A stretch of 37,978 nucleotides of DNA from Mycobacteriales bacterium (GCA_040902655.1 JBBDWV010000015.1:1-37978), one strand, 5' to 3'. Counted from the stretch's first letter, positions 8,413 through 17,265 are shown. Notes: a model not told the origin generated them from the sequence alone. Program-made: numbers and translations.

Positions 8413-9438
8413 ATGGCTACATCGTTTCTACGGACCCGACACCGCTACACCCGGCTGACACTCCCCCTGCTGATCGTCGTGATGGCTACGGCCTGTGGCG
8501 GCGTCGACGCAGAAAAGGCCACGGCAGGAAAAGGCAGCGGCTCGGCCGGTGGCAAGACACTGACCACAGGTTGGGGCCCGAGTAACGGCCAGTGGTACCT
8601 GTACGGAGCACAGTCGATGGCCATCCTGGAAAAGGCCACCGGACTGGACATCACGGTCCGGGAGAGCGCGGGCAGTGAAGAAAATGCGATCCGCATGGAT
8701 CGGGGTGAACTGGACGTCGGCATGCTGGATGCCAACGGGGCCACAAAGGCTCTAGGCGAGGGCCACAGTCTGACGGCGTTGTTCCCGCTGTCGATCGTCG
8801 TCTGGCAGATGGTCGTGGGTGAAGACACTGATATCCACACGATCGAGGATCTCGCGGGCTCGAAGTTCAACGCGGGTCCGGTCGGTGGGGCCAGCGCCAT
8901 GGTCACGCAGGAGGTCCTCGAAGAAGGCCTCGGGCTCGACATCAACTGGTTCGAGGCGACGGCACCTGACGCGCAGTCCGCCTACCAGGGGCGTCAGATC
9001 GATGGGTTCGCCCTCAGGGGAGCTGGTGTCCAGGCCGACGGCGCGGTCCTTGAGGTGAACTCCGCGCGGCCGGTCCGGCTGCTGTCCTTCACCGACGAGC
9101 AGATGCAGGTCGCACAGAAGGTGAGCCCGGATCTCGCGCCGGCCACCATTCCCGCTTCCACGTACGGCACGGACAAGGACATCCAGGCACTGGGGTACTG
9201 GGGGGTCGTTGTCGGCGCTGCCGCCGATTTCGACGAAGAGCAGGCCTACCTGCTGACGAAGGGTTTCTGGGAAGAGATCGACAAGATCGCGGCACAGCTG
9301 CCGCAGACCAAGGGGATGAAGCCGGAAGACGCCGTGACCGAAGCGCTCATGCCTCTGCATTCAGGAGCCGTGCGGTACTACGAAGAACTGGGCATCGAGG
9401 TTCCTAGCGAAGTGCGGGCACCCGCCGCCCGGAACTGA
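8413..9438 (+). CDS. TAXI family TRAP transporter solute-binding lipoprotein
   Basis: Periplasmic-type binding protein of a TRAP importer, 341 residues. The N-terminus is a lipoprotein signal: basic residues, a hydrophobic stretch and MATACGG with the lipid-modified Cys near residue 28, so it should be anchored outside the membrane. The following domain has the TAXI-family pattern, with WGPSNGQWYLYGAQSMA near the N-terminus and the NAGPVGGASAMVTQEVLE region characteristic of these proteins (compare GPxGSGT in relatives). The ATG at 8413 has AAGGAG at 8399-8404, eight bases upstream. The stop shares one base with the start of the permease gene, so both are made together. The ligand is unknown; characterised TAXI proteins bind dicarboxylates or amino acids. 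Confidence 0.9.
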   Translation: MATSFLRTRHRYTRLTLPLLIVVMATACGGVDAEKATAGKGSGSAGGKTLTTGWGPSNGQWYLYGAQSMAILEKATGLDITVRESAGSEENAIRMDRGELDVGMLDANGATKALGEGHSLTALFPLSIVVWQMVVGEDTDIHTIEDLAGSKFNAGPVGGASAMVTQEVLEEGLGLDINWFEATAPDAQSAYQGRQIDGFALRGAGVQADGAVLEVNSARPVRLLSFTDEQMQVAQKVSPDLAPATIPASTYGTDKDIQALGYWGVVVGAAADFDEEQAYLLTKGFWEEIDKIAAQLPQTKGMKPEDAVTEALMPLHSGAVRYYEELGIEVPSEVRAPAARN

Positions 9439-11507
9439 TGATGGAGGCCACCTCACGGCCTGCGGCCCGCGACGCAGGCAGTGACGCAGACCCCACCGCT
9501 GTTCTTGACCCGATCCAGCACAGGCTGGAGGAGGCTGCCGTTGTCGGTGGCGAGGCGCATCCCGGTGCGGCGGAGGCAGCGGGCCACGTCAAACCGCGTT
9601 GGCGCATCATCGCCCTCGCAGTTGTCGGTGTCGCGACCGTGGTGTTCCACGTTCTGACGGCGTGGACCGGCCCCCTCACGAGTTTTCGGCAGACGTCGAT
9701 ACACGTGCTCGCCGCCACGGCCATGTGTCTGCTCAACAACTGGGACGGCAGTGGCCCGCCGGGTACTCGGCGGGCTCGGGCAGCGGGGGCGCTGGCCGCG
9801 CTCAATCTCACCATCGTCGCGGTCGGTACCGTGTACGTGTTCCTGAACTTCCAGCGCATCGCCTTCGAGTTCGGGTACGCCCGCCCGACGAGCACGGACA
9901 TCGTGCTCGGAGTGGCGATGCTTCTTGCAGTGTTTGCCGCAGCGAGGCGGGCGATCGGCTGGGCCTTCCCGATCATCGCCGGGCTTCTTTTCGCGTACGG
10001 CCTGTGGGGGCACCACGCGCCGGGGGTGCTCTCCCACGCGCAGATGTCCTTCACCGATCTGGTCGCGGACGGGTTCATCAGTCCGCTGGGCATCTTCGGC
10101 GCCATCACGGCGACATCGGCCACGGATATAGCGGTCTTCATCATCCTGGGTGGACTGCTCATGACCACCGGCGGAGGTGATGGTTTCCTGAAGCTCGCGC
10201 TCGTGGTCGCGGGACGTCGGCGGGGTGGCCCGGGCAAGGTCGTGGTCGTCTCCAGCGCGCTGTTCGGCATGATCAACGGCAGTGCGGTGGCCAACACGGC
10301 CAGCACCGGCGCCATCACCATTCCGATGATGATTCGGTACGGCTTCAGGCCGCGATTCGCTGCCGGAATCGAGGCAGCCGCCTCTACCGGCGGCCAGTGG
10401 ACCCCGCCGATCATGGGCGCAGTCGTGTTTCTCATGGCACAGCTGCTGAGCATCCCGTACTACCAGCTGGCGGTCGCCGCGATCATTCCGGCGGTCATCT
10501 TCTATGTCGCGTTCTTCTGCACCATCCACACGGAGGCAAACAAGCACGGACTGGTCGGTATCCCCAAGAGCGACCTGCCCAAGCTGCGCGGCTTCGTGGA
10601 CGAGCTTTGCATCCTGTTCCCGCCCGTGCTGGTCCTTCTGTTCATGATCGTGCAGCGGTATCCGGTCCGCATGGCCGGGTTCGCCGCCGTGGTCACCCTG
10701 CTGGCCGCCGCCACCGTCATCCAGTTACTCTGGCGCCGCACCTCGCTCCGCGACTACGCTCAGATGCTCATCGCCGGCAGCGTGGGTGCAGCGAGCACCA
10801 TCGGCGTCATCGGCGTGCTGGTCGCAGGATCCCAGGTGATCGTGGCAGTCGTCGGCACCACGGCATTGGGGCTGAACCTCGGACAGTTGGTCTTCCAGCT
10901 GGCCACAGCCTCGTTGCTGGGGGCGCTGCTCCTCGCCGGCGTCATCAACATCGTCCTGGGTCTGAGCCTGCCTACGGTTCCGTCCTACCTCATCGCCATC
11001 GCCATTACCGGCGCCGCGCTGGAGGGCCTTGGGCTCGAGCCCATCGCCGTGCACTTCTTCGCGCTCTACTTCGCGACGCTCGGAGGTCTCACGCCCCCCA
11101 TCGGGGCCACCTGTTTCGTGGCCGCGGCTATCGCCAAGACGGGGTGGGTGGGGGTGTCGTTCACTGCGATGCGCTTGTCGGCGATCGCTTTCATCATGCC
11201 ATTCGTCTTTGCCCTGCGGCCTGAACTACTGCTCGTGGGTGACGTCCAGGCAATCGTTGAAGTCGCTGTCAGCACAGCTGTGGGCGCGGTTGCTCTCAGT
11301 GTGGCGATGACCGGGTACGGCACCCGCCGGCTGCGCGTTTGGGAAGTGGGGCTACTGCTTGCCAGCGCCGCGGCTCTGCTGGTTCCCGGTGGAGTCACGA
11401 ACCTCTTCGGCGCGGCGGGCGTCGGCCTTGTCTTCCTGGCGCACTTTGTCGTTCGCGAGGCCGAGTCGGCGCAGACAGTTGACAACTACGGAAGAGAGAG
11501 CAAATGA
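9438..11507 (+). CDS. TRAP transporter permease, fused small and large subunits (DctQM type)
   Basis: A 689-residue membrane protein that moves the substrate captured by the TAXI lipoprotein into the cell, driven by an ion gradient. After about 55 soluble residues there is a first group of roughly four membrane segments, which corresponds to the DctQ-like part. The long DctM-like part begins near residue 190 with features such as GGGDGFLKLALVVAGRRRGG, NGSAVANTASTGAITIPMM and GLTPPIGATCFVAAA. Fusion of the two parts is normal for TAXI-type systems. The start at 9438 overlaps the previous stop (TGATG); a second ATG follows directly at 9441 and would serve equally. The stop overlaps the next enzyme gene (ATGA). 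Membrane segments continue to about residue 670. Confidence 0.92.
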   Translation: MMEATSRPAARDAGSDADPTAVLDPIQHRLEEAAVVGGEAHPGAAEAAGHVKPRWRIIALAVVGVATVVFHVLTAWTGPLTSFRQTSIHVLAATAMCLLNNWDGSGPPGTRRARAAGALAALNLTIVAVGTVYVFLNFQRIAFEFGYARPTSTDIVLGVAMLLAVFAAARRAIGWAFPIIAGLLFAYGLWGHHAPGVLSHAQMSFTDLVADGFISPLGIFGAITATSATDIAVFIILGGLLMTTGGGDGFLKLALVVAGRRRGGPGKVVVVSSALFGMINGSAVANTASTGAITIPMMIRYGFRPRFAAGIEAAASTGGQWTPPIMGAVVFLMAQLLSIPYYQLAVAAIIPAVIFYVAFFCTIHTEANKHGLVGIPKSDLPKLRGFVDELCILFPPVLVLLFMIVQRYPVRMAGFAAVVTLLAAATVIQLLWRRTSLRDYAQMLIAGSVGAASTIGVIGVLVAGSQVIVAVVGTTALGLNLGQLVFQLATASLLGALLLAGVINIVLGLSLPTVPSYLIAIAITGAALEGLGLEPIAVHFFALYFATLGGLTPPIGATCFVAAAIAKTGWVGVSFTAMRLSAIAFIMPFVFALRPELLLVGDVQAIVEVAVSTAVGAVALSVAMTGYGTRRLRVWEVGLLLASAAALLVPGGVTNLFGAAGVGLVFLAHFVVREAESAQTVDNYGRESK

Positions 11508-12610
11508 AACTCGAGACGCTCGAGACCATCCCTGTCGTGGCGAAACTACCGAAGGTGTTCCACGGGTCGTACTACAAGATGGACCGGCGGGCCACGTTGG
11601 TCACGAGAATACGTACGGATGAGGGGGTGGTCGCCGAGGTCTACAACGGCGACGAAGTTGAGACACAGCACGAGATCGCCAAGATCATGCAGCAGGAGTT
11701 GTGGCCGCGGATCGTCGGGATGAACCCGTTGCAGATCCAGGCCGTGCGCGCAGCGATGCTGCCGGTCACGTTCGACATCCTCCGCGACCGGGACCTCGTG
11801 ATCATGGCCATCTCGGCCATCGACACCGCGTTGTGGGACATCGTGGGAAAGGCCGCCGGCCTGCCGTTGGCCACGCTGTGGGGCGGCTACGCGGACAGGT
11901 TGCCCCTGATCGGGATCGGCGGCTACTACAGCGACGACTTCTCGGAACTCGCCACCGAGGTAGAGGACTATCTGGAGCTAGGCATCCAGGGGTCGAAGAT
12001 GAAGGTCGGGTCCGCGTCCCCCGAAGTCGACGCCGAGAGGTTTCGCACGATGCGTCGCGCCGGCGGCTCCGAATTCATCCTGATGGCGGACGCGAATCAG
12101 GGCTATGAGCCGGAAGACGCCGCCGCGTTCGCCAACGCTGTGGCTGAGGACGGCCTGCGTTGGTTCGAGGAGCCCGTTCGCTGGTACAATGATCGTCGGT
12201 GGATGCACGACATCCGGATGAAGACGGGTGTCGCTGTGGCTGCCGGGCAGAGCGAGCACTCCCGTTCGGGTGCCCGAGACCTCATGGTCGAAGGCTCCAT
12301 CGACGTCTGCAATTACGACGCGTCATGGTCCGGCGGCCCGACGGAGTGGCTTGCGGTGGCTGGAACCGCACGTTCCTTCGGGGTCCAGATGGCTCACCAT
12401 GAGGAGCCCCACCTGTCCATTCATCTGCTTGCATCCCAACCGCACGGCACCTATGTCGAATGCTTCCATCCGGACCGGGATCCGATCTTCTGGCAGATGC
12501 TTGCCAACCGGCCGGAGTTGGACGGCAGTGGCTACCCCGTTCCGGAGGGTCCTGGCTTCGGACTGGAGCTGGACTGGGCGTGGATCGAGCGTCACCGCGT
12601 AGATCGCTGA
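11504..12610 (+). CDS. Mandelate racemase/muconate lactonizing enzyme family protein, copy 2
   Basis: Second enolase-superfamily enzyme of the operon, 368 residues, only distantly similar to copy 1. It shows SKMKVG (Lys165, Lys167), metal ligands Asp196 (MADANQ), Glu222 (WFEEP) and Glu251 (GQSEHS), Asp272 in VCNYDASWSGG, and His298/His299 in MAHHEEP. This is the same Lys-x-Lys and Asp-His arrangement as copy 1. The C-terminal pattern YPVPEGPGFGLELD is common in acid-sugar dehydratases, though it does not prove that activity. Its ATG overlaps the permease stop by four bases, with a GA-rich ribosome-binding site inside the permease gene. The two enzymes may act in sequence (epimerase then dehydratase) or on different stereoisomers; this is inference. 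Confidence 0.9.
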   Translation: MKLETLETIPVVAKLPKVFHGSYYKMDRRATLVTRIRTDEGVVAEVYNGDEVETQHEIAKIMQQELWPRIVGMNPLQIQAVRAAMLPVTFDILRDRDLVIMAISAIDTALWDIVGKAAGLPLATLWGGYADRLPLIGIGGYYSDDFSELATEVEDYLELGIQGSKMKVGSASPEVDAERFRTMRRAGGSEFILMADANQGYEPEDAAAFANAVAEDGLRWFEEPVRWYNDRRWMHDIRMKTGVAVAAGQSEHSRSGARDLMVEGSIDVCNYDASWSGGPTEWLAVAGTARSFGVQMAHHEEPHLSIHLLASQPHGTYVECFHPDRDPIFWQMLANRPELDGSGYPVPEGPGFGLELDWAWIERHRVDR

Positions 12611-12628
12611 GGACCCCGTGGCCCGTCG

Positions 12629-12657
12629 GTGACTCGGCTGTGTGGCGTCGGTACCAT
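12629..12657 (+). promoter_or_regulatory. Possible promoter of the LacI-type regulator gene
   Basis: GTGACT at 12629-12634 and TACCAT at 12652-12657 are 17 bases apart, in the 131-base gap between the second enolase-family gene and the regulator gene. The match to consensus is moderate (four of six in each box). No copy of the GGAATCG operator motif is visible here, so autoregulation is not suggested. The regulator could also be read through from the operon. Confidence 0.3.
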
Positions 12658-12741
12658 TCAGCGGCGACGCACGTTGCTTGCAGTCCTCTCGCCTCTCCGG
12701 ACAGGACGGCGGCCTCCGGTGCACGAGGGAGGTGAGGACGC

Positions 12742-13836
12742 TTGGGCAACATCAGGGAGGTCGCTCGACACGCTGGCGTGTCCCCGTCCTCGGTCACCCG
12801 GGTGCTCAACGGTCACCCGAACGTCAGCGGAGACTTGCGGGCCCGGGTGCTGGCCGCTGTCGAAGCGTGCGACTACAAGCCGGATCTGATGGCGGCCGGT
12901 CTACGTCGAGGGATCAGTCGCACGATCGGCGTGGTCGTGAGCGACATCGTCAACCCACTCTTCGCCGAGATCGTGGAGGGCCTCGAGGAACACCTGCGCG
13001 GTCACGGCTACTGGGTGGTGCTGGCCCATTCTCACGGGGACCCTGACCGTGACGTCGAGAGCATCGGCCTGCTGCAGCAGCGGCGAGTGGACGGTCTGGT
13101 TCTCTCGGTGGCGGACGAGACGCAGCCACGACTCGTCGACGCACTACGCCGCCTACCTGTGCCGGTGGTACTGCTCGACCGTGAGATCGAGGGCTGGACC
13201 GATGCCGACGCTGTTCTTTCCGATCACCGTCCCGGTGTATCACGGGTGACCGGGCAACTGCTGGACGCCGGACACCGTCGGGTGGGGTTGATCAGCGGCT
13301 CTCGGGAGACCCGACCTGGTCGGGAGCGTCAAGCCGGCTTTCTGGATGCCTTTCATGAGCGCGGGCTGCCTTCCAGCCCGGAGCTCGTCCGGACCGGTGC
13401 CATGTCGGTCCCGGTGGGGGAGCAGTCGGCCATGGAGATCTTCGCCGACGATCGACCTCCCACGGCGGTGATCACTGGGGCAAATCTGCAGCTGGTCGGC
13501 GTGTTGCACACCCTGCAGAGGCTGGGGCTCCTGGTGGGTCGGGACGTGGCGGTCGCGGCCTGCGACGACGTGCCGATCGCGGCCCTGCACAATCCCCCCA
13601 TCACCGTGGTCGCACGCGACACGCGACAACTGGGGCGGGAGGCTGCCGGCCTCCTGCTGGCGCGTCTGGCTCATCCGCAGAAACCTTTTCAGACTCTGCA
13701 TCTGCCCACTGAGGTGATCGTTCGACGGTCGACAGAACTCTGCACGGACACGGCCGCGCGTGGGCGGCCAGCGGATTGCCAGGCGGACGAGGCGACTGTC
13801 TCCGGGCCCGAGCCTCGGCTCGCCAGGACTGAATGA
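12742..13836 (+). CDS. LacI/GalR family transcriptional regulator
   Basis: DNA-binding regulator of 364 residues. Residues 3-24 form the LacI helix-turn-helix (IREVARHAGVSPSSVTRVLN) with Pro15, Ser16 and Arg20 at the usual base-reading positions. The hinge helix carries the intercalating Leu54 (AAGLRR). A periplasmic-binding-protein-like effector domain starts at TIGVVVSDIVNPLF and includes LDREIEG and CDDVPIAAL. The first codon is taken as TTG at 12742 because GGAGGT at 12728-12733 sits eight bases upstream and the family HTH begins immediately after. About 30 extra residues at the C-terminus are polar and probably disordered. It closes the catabolic cluster and probably represses the operon through the operator at 7060-7084, with the substrate or an intermediate as inducer. 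Confidence 0.92.
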   Translation: MGNIREVARHAGVSPSSVTRVLNGHPNVSGDLRARVLAAVEACDYKPDLMAAGLRRGISRTIGVVVSDIVNPLFAEIVEGLEEHLRGHGYWVVLAHSHGDPDRDVESIGLLQQRRVDGLVLSVADETQPRLVDALRRLPVPVVLLDREIEGWTDADAVLSDHRPGVSRVTGQLLDAGHRRVGLISGSRETRPGRERQAGFLDAFHERGLPSSPELVRTGAMSVPVGEQSAMEIFADDRPPTAVITGANLQLVGVLHTLQRLGLLVGRDVAVAACDDVPIAALHNPPITVVARDTRQLGREAAGLLLARLAHPQKPFQTLHLPTEVIVRRSTELCTDTAARGRPADCQADEATVSGPEPRLARTE

Positions 13837-13995
13837 CGGGTCGTCCAGTCGATGCCATCAGCGGGTCGCTCGTTGGAGCACGATGTCGGGCAGCCTTCGT
13901 TGCCGGCTTGGTGGCGTGTGGGACTCATCGCGCCGGCTGGCGACAGCGCGACCGATCAACTGCTCGTCGGTGAACGGCCGTACCTGTCGGCGGTG

Positions 13996-14517
13996 TCAAG
14001 GGAGGTGCAGCCGAGGCCGAGGGCGGCGACGGCCAGGGCGCCGAGGTCGCGCTGCTGCACGGGAGAACCGCCGGGTCGGGAGCCTGTCCGGCGACGTCCT
14101 GCCCCTCGCCGGACAGTTTGCACCTGGACTCTCCAGCTCGGTCCGGACCGCGGCGACCGCGGCCTGCGGCGGCGGGAGCCGTCCGGAGAAGAGCACCCGT
14201 CCGTCGACGATCAGTGACGACACGACCAGGCCGGAGCGGACCGCCCCGAACAGTGGCATGCCGCGCAAGCCCAGGCGCCGGCCGTCGGCCACCAGCGTCG
14301 GCACCAGCCACAGCCAGTTGGACGGCGAGACCACCTCGAGGCTGACGTCGGCTGGCAGCGCGTCGCGCAGCGCGCGGTAGACCGCCCCCACCGGGTCCTG
14401 GCGCGGCACGTGCCGGTGTGACCCGCCCTCGTCGAAGGGCCGGATGTCGCCGCTGCAGCAACCGGCGCCTGCCGGGCCGGCACGAGGATCACGGACCAGC
14501 ACCACCCGGTGGCTCAC
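13996..14517 (-). CDS. Small protein coupled to cstA, Cys-Cys motif, possible thioredoxin-like fold
   Basis: A 173-residue protein not recognised with certainty. It begins SHRVVLVRDPRAGP followed by a CCSGD motif near residue 20, and contains alternating hydrophobic stretches (LVPTLVADGRRLGL, GLVVSSLIVDGRVLFSG) that suggest a small alpha/beta domain ending near residue 145. The tail is Arg/Pro-rich. The GTG start at 14517 overlaps the cstA stop by four bases (GTGA), so it is translated together with CstA. In enterobacteria the gene coupled to cstA is the small YbdD/YjiX family; this protein is longer and does not look like it. The adjacent cysteines could serve redox chemistry or metal binding; this is inference. 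Confidence 0.6.
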   Translation of the reverse strand: MSHRVVLVRDPRAGPAGAGCCSGDIRPFDEGGSHRHVPRQDPVGAVYRALRDALPADVSLEVVSPSNWLWLVPTLVADGRRLGLRGMPLFGAVRSGLVVSSLIVDGRVLFSGRLPPPQAAVAAVRTELESPGANCPARGRTSPDRLPTRRFSRAAARPRRPGRRRPRPRLHLP

Positions 14518-16322
14518 GGCACGTCGTCCTGCGACGGCTCGCCCACCGGCCGCCCGTCCGCCGGTGACGACGGATTCGCGCGGGACACCACCGAGGCCGG
14601 TGCCCCTTCCGCCTCCCGCGGCAGCGCCGTGTCGTACGGCGGTCGCTCCCGGAAGGCGGTGCGAAGCGCGAGTCCGGCCTCGACGATCAGCCACATCGCG
14701 AGTACGAAGATGATCGCATCCAGCGGGGCGAGCACCCACTGGCCGGCCTCGATGAACCTGCGCAGGTTCACCACCAGCGCCCAGGTCGTCATCGTCAGCA
14801 GGAAGATCAGCGGCACGAGCACGACCGTGGGGTTGCGGCCGCTGCGGGTCACCCACACCGCGATGACCGACAGGGCCAGCCCCGCGGTGAGCTGGTTGGT
14901 CGTGCCGAACAGCTGCCAGAGAACGCCGAAGGTGTAGCCGGCCTCCCCGCCGCCGGGCAGCAGCGCCATCCCGAGCGGGATCAGCACGGCCACGGTGGTC
15001 GCGAGCGTCAGGTTGCGCGCGAGGACGCCTACCTTCGCGATCTCGCCGATCTCCTGGACGACGTAGCGTTGCAGCCGGACCCCGGTGTCCATCGTCGTCG
15101 CCGCGAAGCTGATGACGACGACGGCGGCGAAGATGGTGGCCAGATCGACCGGCACACCGAGGTTGCCGGCGAACTCCGCGACACCGCGGACGAAGTTGCC
15201 CACCGCCCCTCCGGAGGCGGTGGCGAAGTCCGGGTAGAGCGCGTCCCAGTCGGCGCGGCTGGCTGCGACGCCCGCCGTGGTGGCCAGCACCGCCCCGGTC
15301 GCCAGCGACCCCTCGCCGACGGCTCCCATGTAGCCGACATAGCGGGCGTCCGGTTCCTTGTCGAGCTGCTTGGACGACGTGCCGGAGGCAACCAGGGAGT
15401 GGAAGCCGGAGATGGCGCCGCAGGCGATCGTGATGAACAGGAACGGGAAGAAGCTCGGCGAGCCCTCGGGGACGTCGTTGACCACGGGCGCCTGGATGCG
15501 GTTCGCGCCGACGATGACGCCCAGGCCGATGACCCCGAGGGCGATGAACAGTTGGTGGCTGTTGATGTAGTCGCGCGGCTGCAGGAGCACCCACACCGGA
15601 ATCCGCGAGGCGACGAAGGTGTAGGCGAACAGCAGCACCACCCACACGTTGCGGGTCTGCTCGACCCCGAGTGTCTCCGCCAGGGCGTCGAGGGAGATGG
15701 GAAAGGCCTTCCCGACCAGGATCAGCGCGTAGAGCAGGATCACGCCGGCGATGGACGGCAGCAGCGCCGAGGACCGGGTCCGGTAGATGTACTGCCCGAT
15801 CGCCATGGCGAGCGGGATCTCCACCAGGATCGGGATCACGGCGCCCGGGTTGGCGACGAACAGGTTGCCGATCACGACGGCGAACACGGCGTTCACCAGC
15901 GTCAGAAGGAAGAAGATGATGACCAGGAAGAGCATCCGGGCGCGGGCGTTGATGACCGATCCGGCCAGCGTGCCGATGCTCTTGGCCTTGTGGCGCACCG
16001 AAACGACCAGCGAGCCGAAGTCGTGCACCCCCGCGGCGAAGATGGTGCCGAGCACGATCCAGGCCAGCGCCGGACCCCAGCCCCAGAACACGGCGATGGC
16101 CGGGCCGACGATGGGCGCGGCGCCGGCGACCGAGGTGAAGTGGTGACCGAACAGCACGTGCTTGTTGGTCGGGATGTAGTCGACGCCGTCGGCGAACTCG
16201 TGCGCCGGCGTCACGAACGCCGGGTCGAGCCCGTAGACCTTGGCGGCCAGATAGCTGGAGTAGTAACGGTAGCCCAGGAAGAACAGCAGCCCGACGACCG
16301 CGGCGACGACGAAAGCCGGCAT
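14514..16322 (-). CDS. cstA: Carbon starvation protein CstA family transporter
   Basis: Multi-pass membrane transporter of 602 residues; characterised relatives import pyruvate or peptides. Family landmarks are plain: the N-terminal GYRYYSSYLAAKVYGLD, DGVDYIPTNKHVLFGHHFTS with the conserved His-His, GPAIAVFWGWGPALAWI, SVRHKAKSIGTLAG, and GFHSLVASGTSSKQ. Around sixteen hydrophobic segments follow the family pattern, and the last 50 residues are a polar tail. The ATG at 16322 has a GAGGGGA ribosome-binding site close upstream. It is slightly shorter than E. coli CstA (701). The stop overlaps the small Cys-Cys protein gene. It is transcribed away from the gene at 16388, with 65 bases between them that must hold both promoters. 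Confidence 0.93.
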   Translation of the reverse strand: MPAFVVAAVVGLLFFLGYRYYSSYLAAKVYGLDPAFVTPAHEFADGVDYIPTNKHVLFGHHFTSVAGAAPIVGPAIAVFWGWGPALAWIVLGTIFAAGVHDFGSLVVSVRHKAKSIGTLAGSVINARARMLFLVIIFFLLTLVNAVFAVVIGNLFVANPGAVIPILVEIPLAMAIGQYIYRTRSSALLPSIAGVILLYALILVGKAFPISLDALAETLGVEQTRNVWVVLLFAYTFVASRIPVWVLLQPRDYINSHQLFIALGVIGLGVIVGANRIQAPVVNDVPEGSPSFFPFLFITIACGAISGFHSLVASGTSSKQLDKEPDARYVGYMGAVGEGSLATGAVLATTAGVAASRADWDALYPDFATASGGAVGNFVRGVAEFAGNLGVPVDLATIFAAVVVISFAATTMDTGVRLQRYVVQEIGEIAKVGVLARNLTLATTVAVLIPLGMALLPGGGEAGYTFGVLWQLFGTTNQLTAGLALSVIAVWVTRSGRNPTVVLVPLIFLLTMTTWALVVNLRRFIEAGQWVLAPLDAIIFVLAMWLIVEAGLALRTAFRERPPYDTALPREAEGAPASVVSRANPSSPADGRPVGEPSQDDVP

Positions 16323-16387
16323 CTCGCTTCCCCTCGCGAACCGGTGGCCCGGACGGTCACCGTCCCTCGGTATTCGAGCACGGCAGC

Positions 16388-17173
16388 ATGAGGAAAGCCA
16401 CCGGGCTCGCCGCCACCGTCCACAGTGCCGGGCTGGCCGAGCTGGTCTGGCCGTCCGCGGACGGTGCGGCCCCGCAGGCACTCGGCGCCGTTCCGCTGCT
16501 GCTGGGGGAGCAGCCCGCGCTGGCCCTGCCCTGGGGCTACGCCGCGCAGGCCCGTGCGGCGGCGGCCGCCGGCACCGCCGCGCTGGTGCTGTCCGAACCG
16601 CGGCTGAGCGGACCCGGATGGCTGCCGCTCGCTGCGTCGGGGCCGCTGACCCTCCTCGACGACGGCGACGGGAGCCTGTTCACCGCACAACTGCTGGACC
16701 AGGAGCTACGCAAGCACCCGCCGGCCCGCGCGCTCGCCGGCTCGCCGCTGCTGCGGCGTGAGCACTGGTGGTACCTGCCGCGGCTGGTGCTGCTGCTCGA
16801 CCCGCAGCACGTCGCGCCGGTCGCCGCGCGCAGCGGCCCGCTGGACGCCGTCCTGGCCGTCGACGACGAGCGGCTGCACGTCCGCACCGTGCGGGTGGGG
16901 GCCTGGGACGACGACCCGCTGCTGCTGGACGGCGCGCCCCCGGGCGTCTCCGGTCCTGCGGTGCTGGTGGGCCAGGAGGTGTCGGTCCCCGACGCCGAGC
17001 GCTGGACCGTGCACGTCACGACCGGCCGGTACGACGCGGGTCGGCTGGCCGAGGTGCAGCACCCGGCGACGCGGGCGCTGGAGCCCGTTCCGGGTCTGCT
17101 CGCCCGGGTGCGTCGCCAGCGGGCGCTGGAGCGGGGGTGCGTGCGGGCGCTGCGCGCGCACGGCCACGGCTGA
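16388..17173 (+). CDS. Uncharacterised protein, possible FMN-binding split-barrel (pyridoxamine oxidase-like)
   Basis: A 261-residue soluble protein rich in Ala, Leu and Arg, with no signal or membrane segment. Stretches such as ALGAVPLLLGEQPALALPWG and AAAAAGTAALVLSEPRL resemble the strand order of FMN-binding split-barrel proteins of the pyridoxamine 5'-phosphate oxidase clan, but no decisive motif is visible, so this is a weak suggestion. It lies between cstA (divergent) and the cytochrome oxidase genes, on the same strand as the latter. The ATG at 16388 gives the full codon-biased frame; no strong ribosome-binding site is seen. Confidence 0.65.
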   Translation: MRKATGLAATVHSAGLAELVWPSADGAAPQALGAVPLLLGEQPALALPWGYAAQARAAAAAGTAALVLSEPRLSGPGWLPLAASGPLTLLDDGDGSLFTAQLLDQELRKHPPARALAGSPLLRREHWWYLPRLVLLLDPQHVAPVAARSGPLDAVLAVDDERLHVRTVRVGAWDDDPLLLDGAPPGVSGPAVLVGQEVSVPDAERWTVHVTTGRYDAGRLAEVQHPATRALEPVPGLLARVRRQRALERGCVRALRAHGHG

Positions 17174-17241
17174 CCCTGGAGCAGACCGACCATGTCCCGC
17201 GCTTTGTCGGAAAAAGGTGTAGCCGGTCGCCGACGGGACAG

Positions 17242-17265
17242 GGGACCGTTGATCCATCTGGTCCC
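17242..17265 (+). other. Short inverted repeat in the oxidase leader
   Basis: GGGACC (17242-17247) and GGTCCC (17260-17265) are perfectly complementary around a 12-base loop, directly before the GAGGAGGAGG ribosome-binding site of the small lipoprotein gene. In RNA this would be a 6-bp stem. It could influence translation of the first oxidase-operon gene, or be chance in GC-rich DNA. Confidence 0.3.

Noticed and set aside
13837-13995. Open frames between the LacI-type gene and the cstA-linked gene, possible gene remnants at an island border
   Set aside because: Translations show no recognisable family and no direct repeats or attachment-site-like sequence could be identified.
15069-16391. 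440-codon plus-strand frame opposite cstA
   Set aside because: Composition is Asp/Gly/Arg/Gln-rich and no motif is present, while cstA on the other strand is clear.
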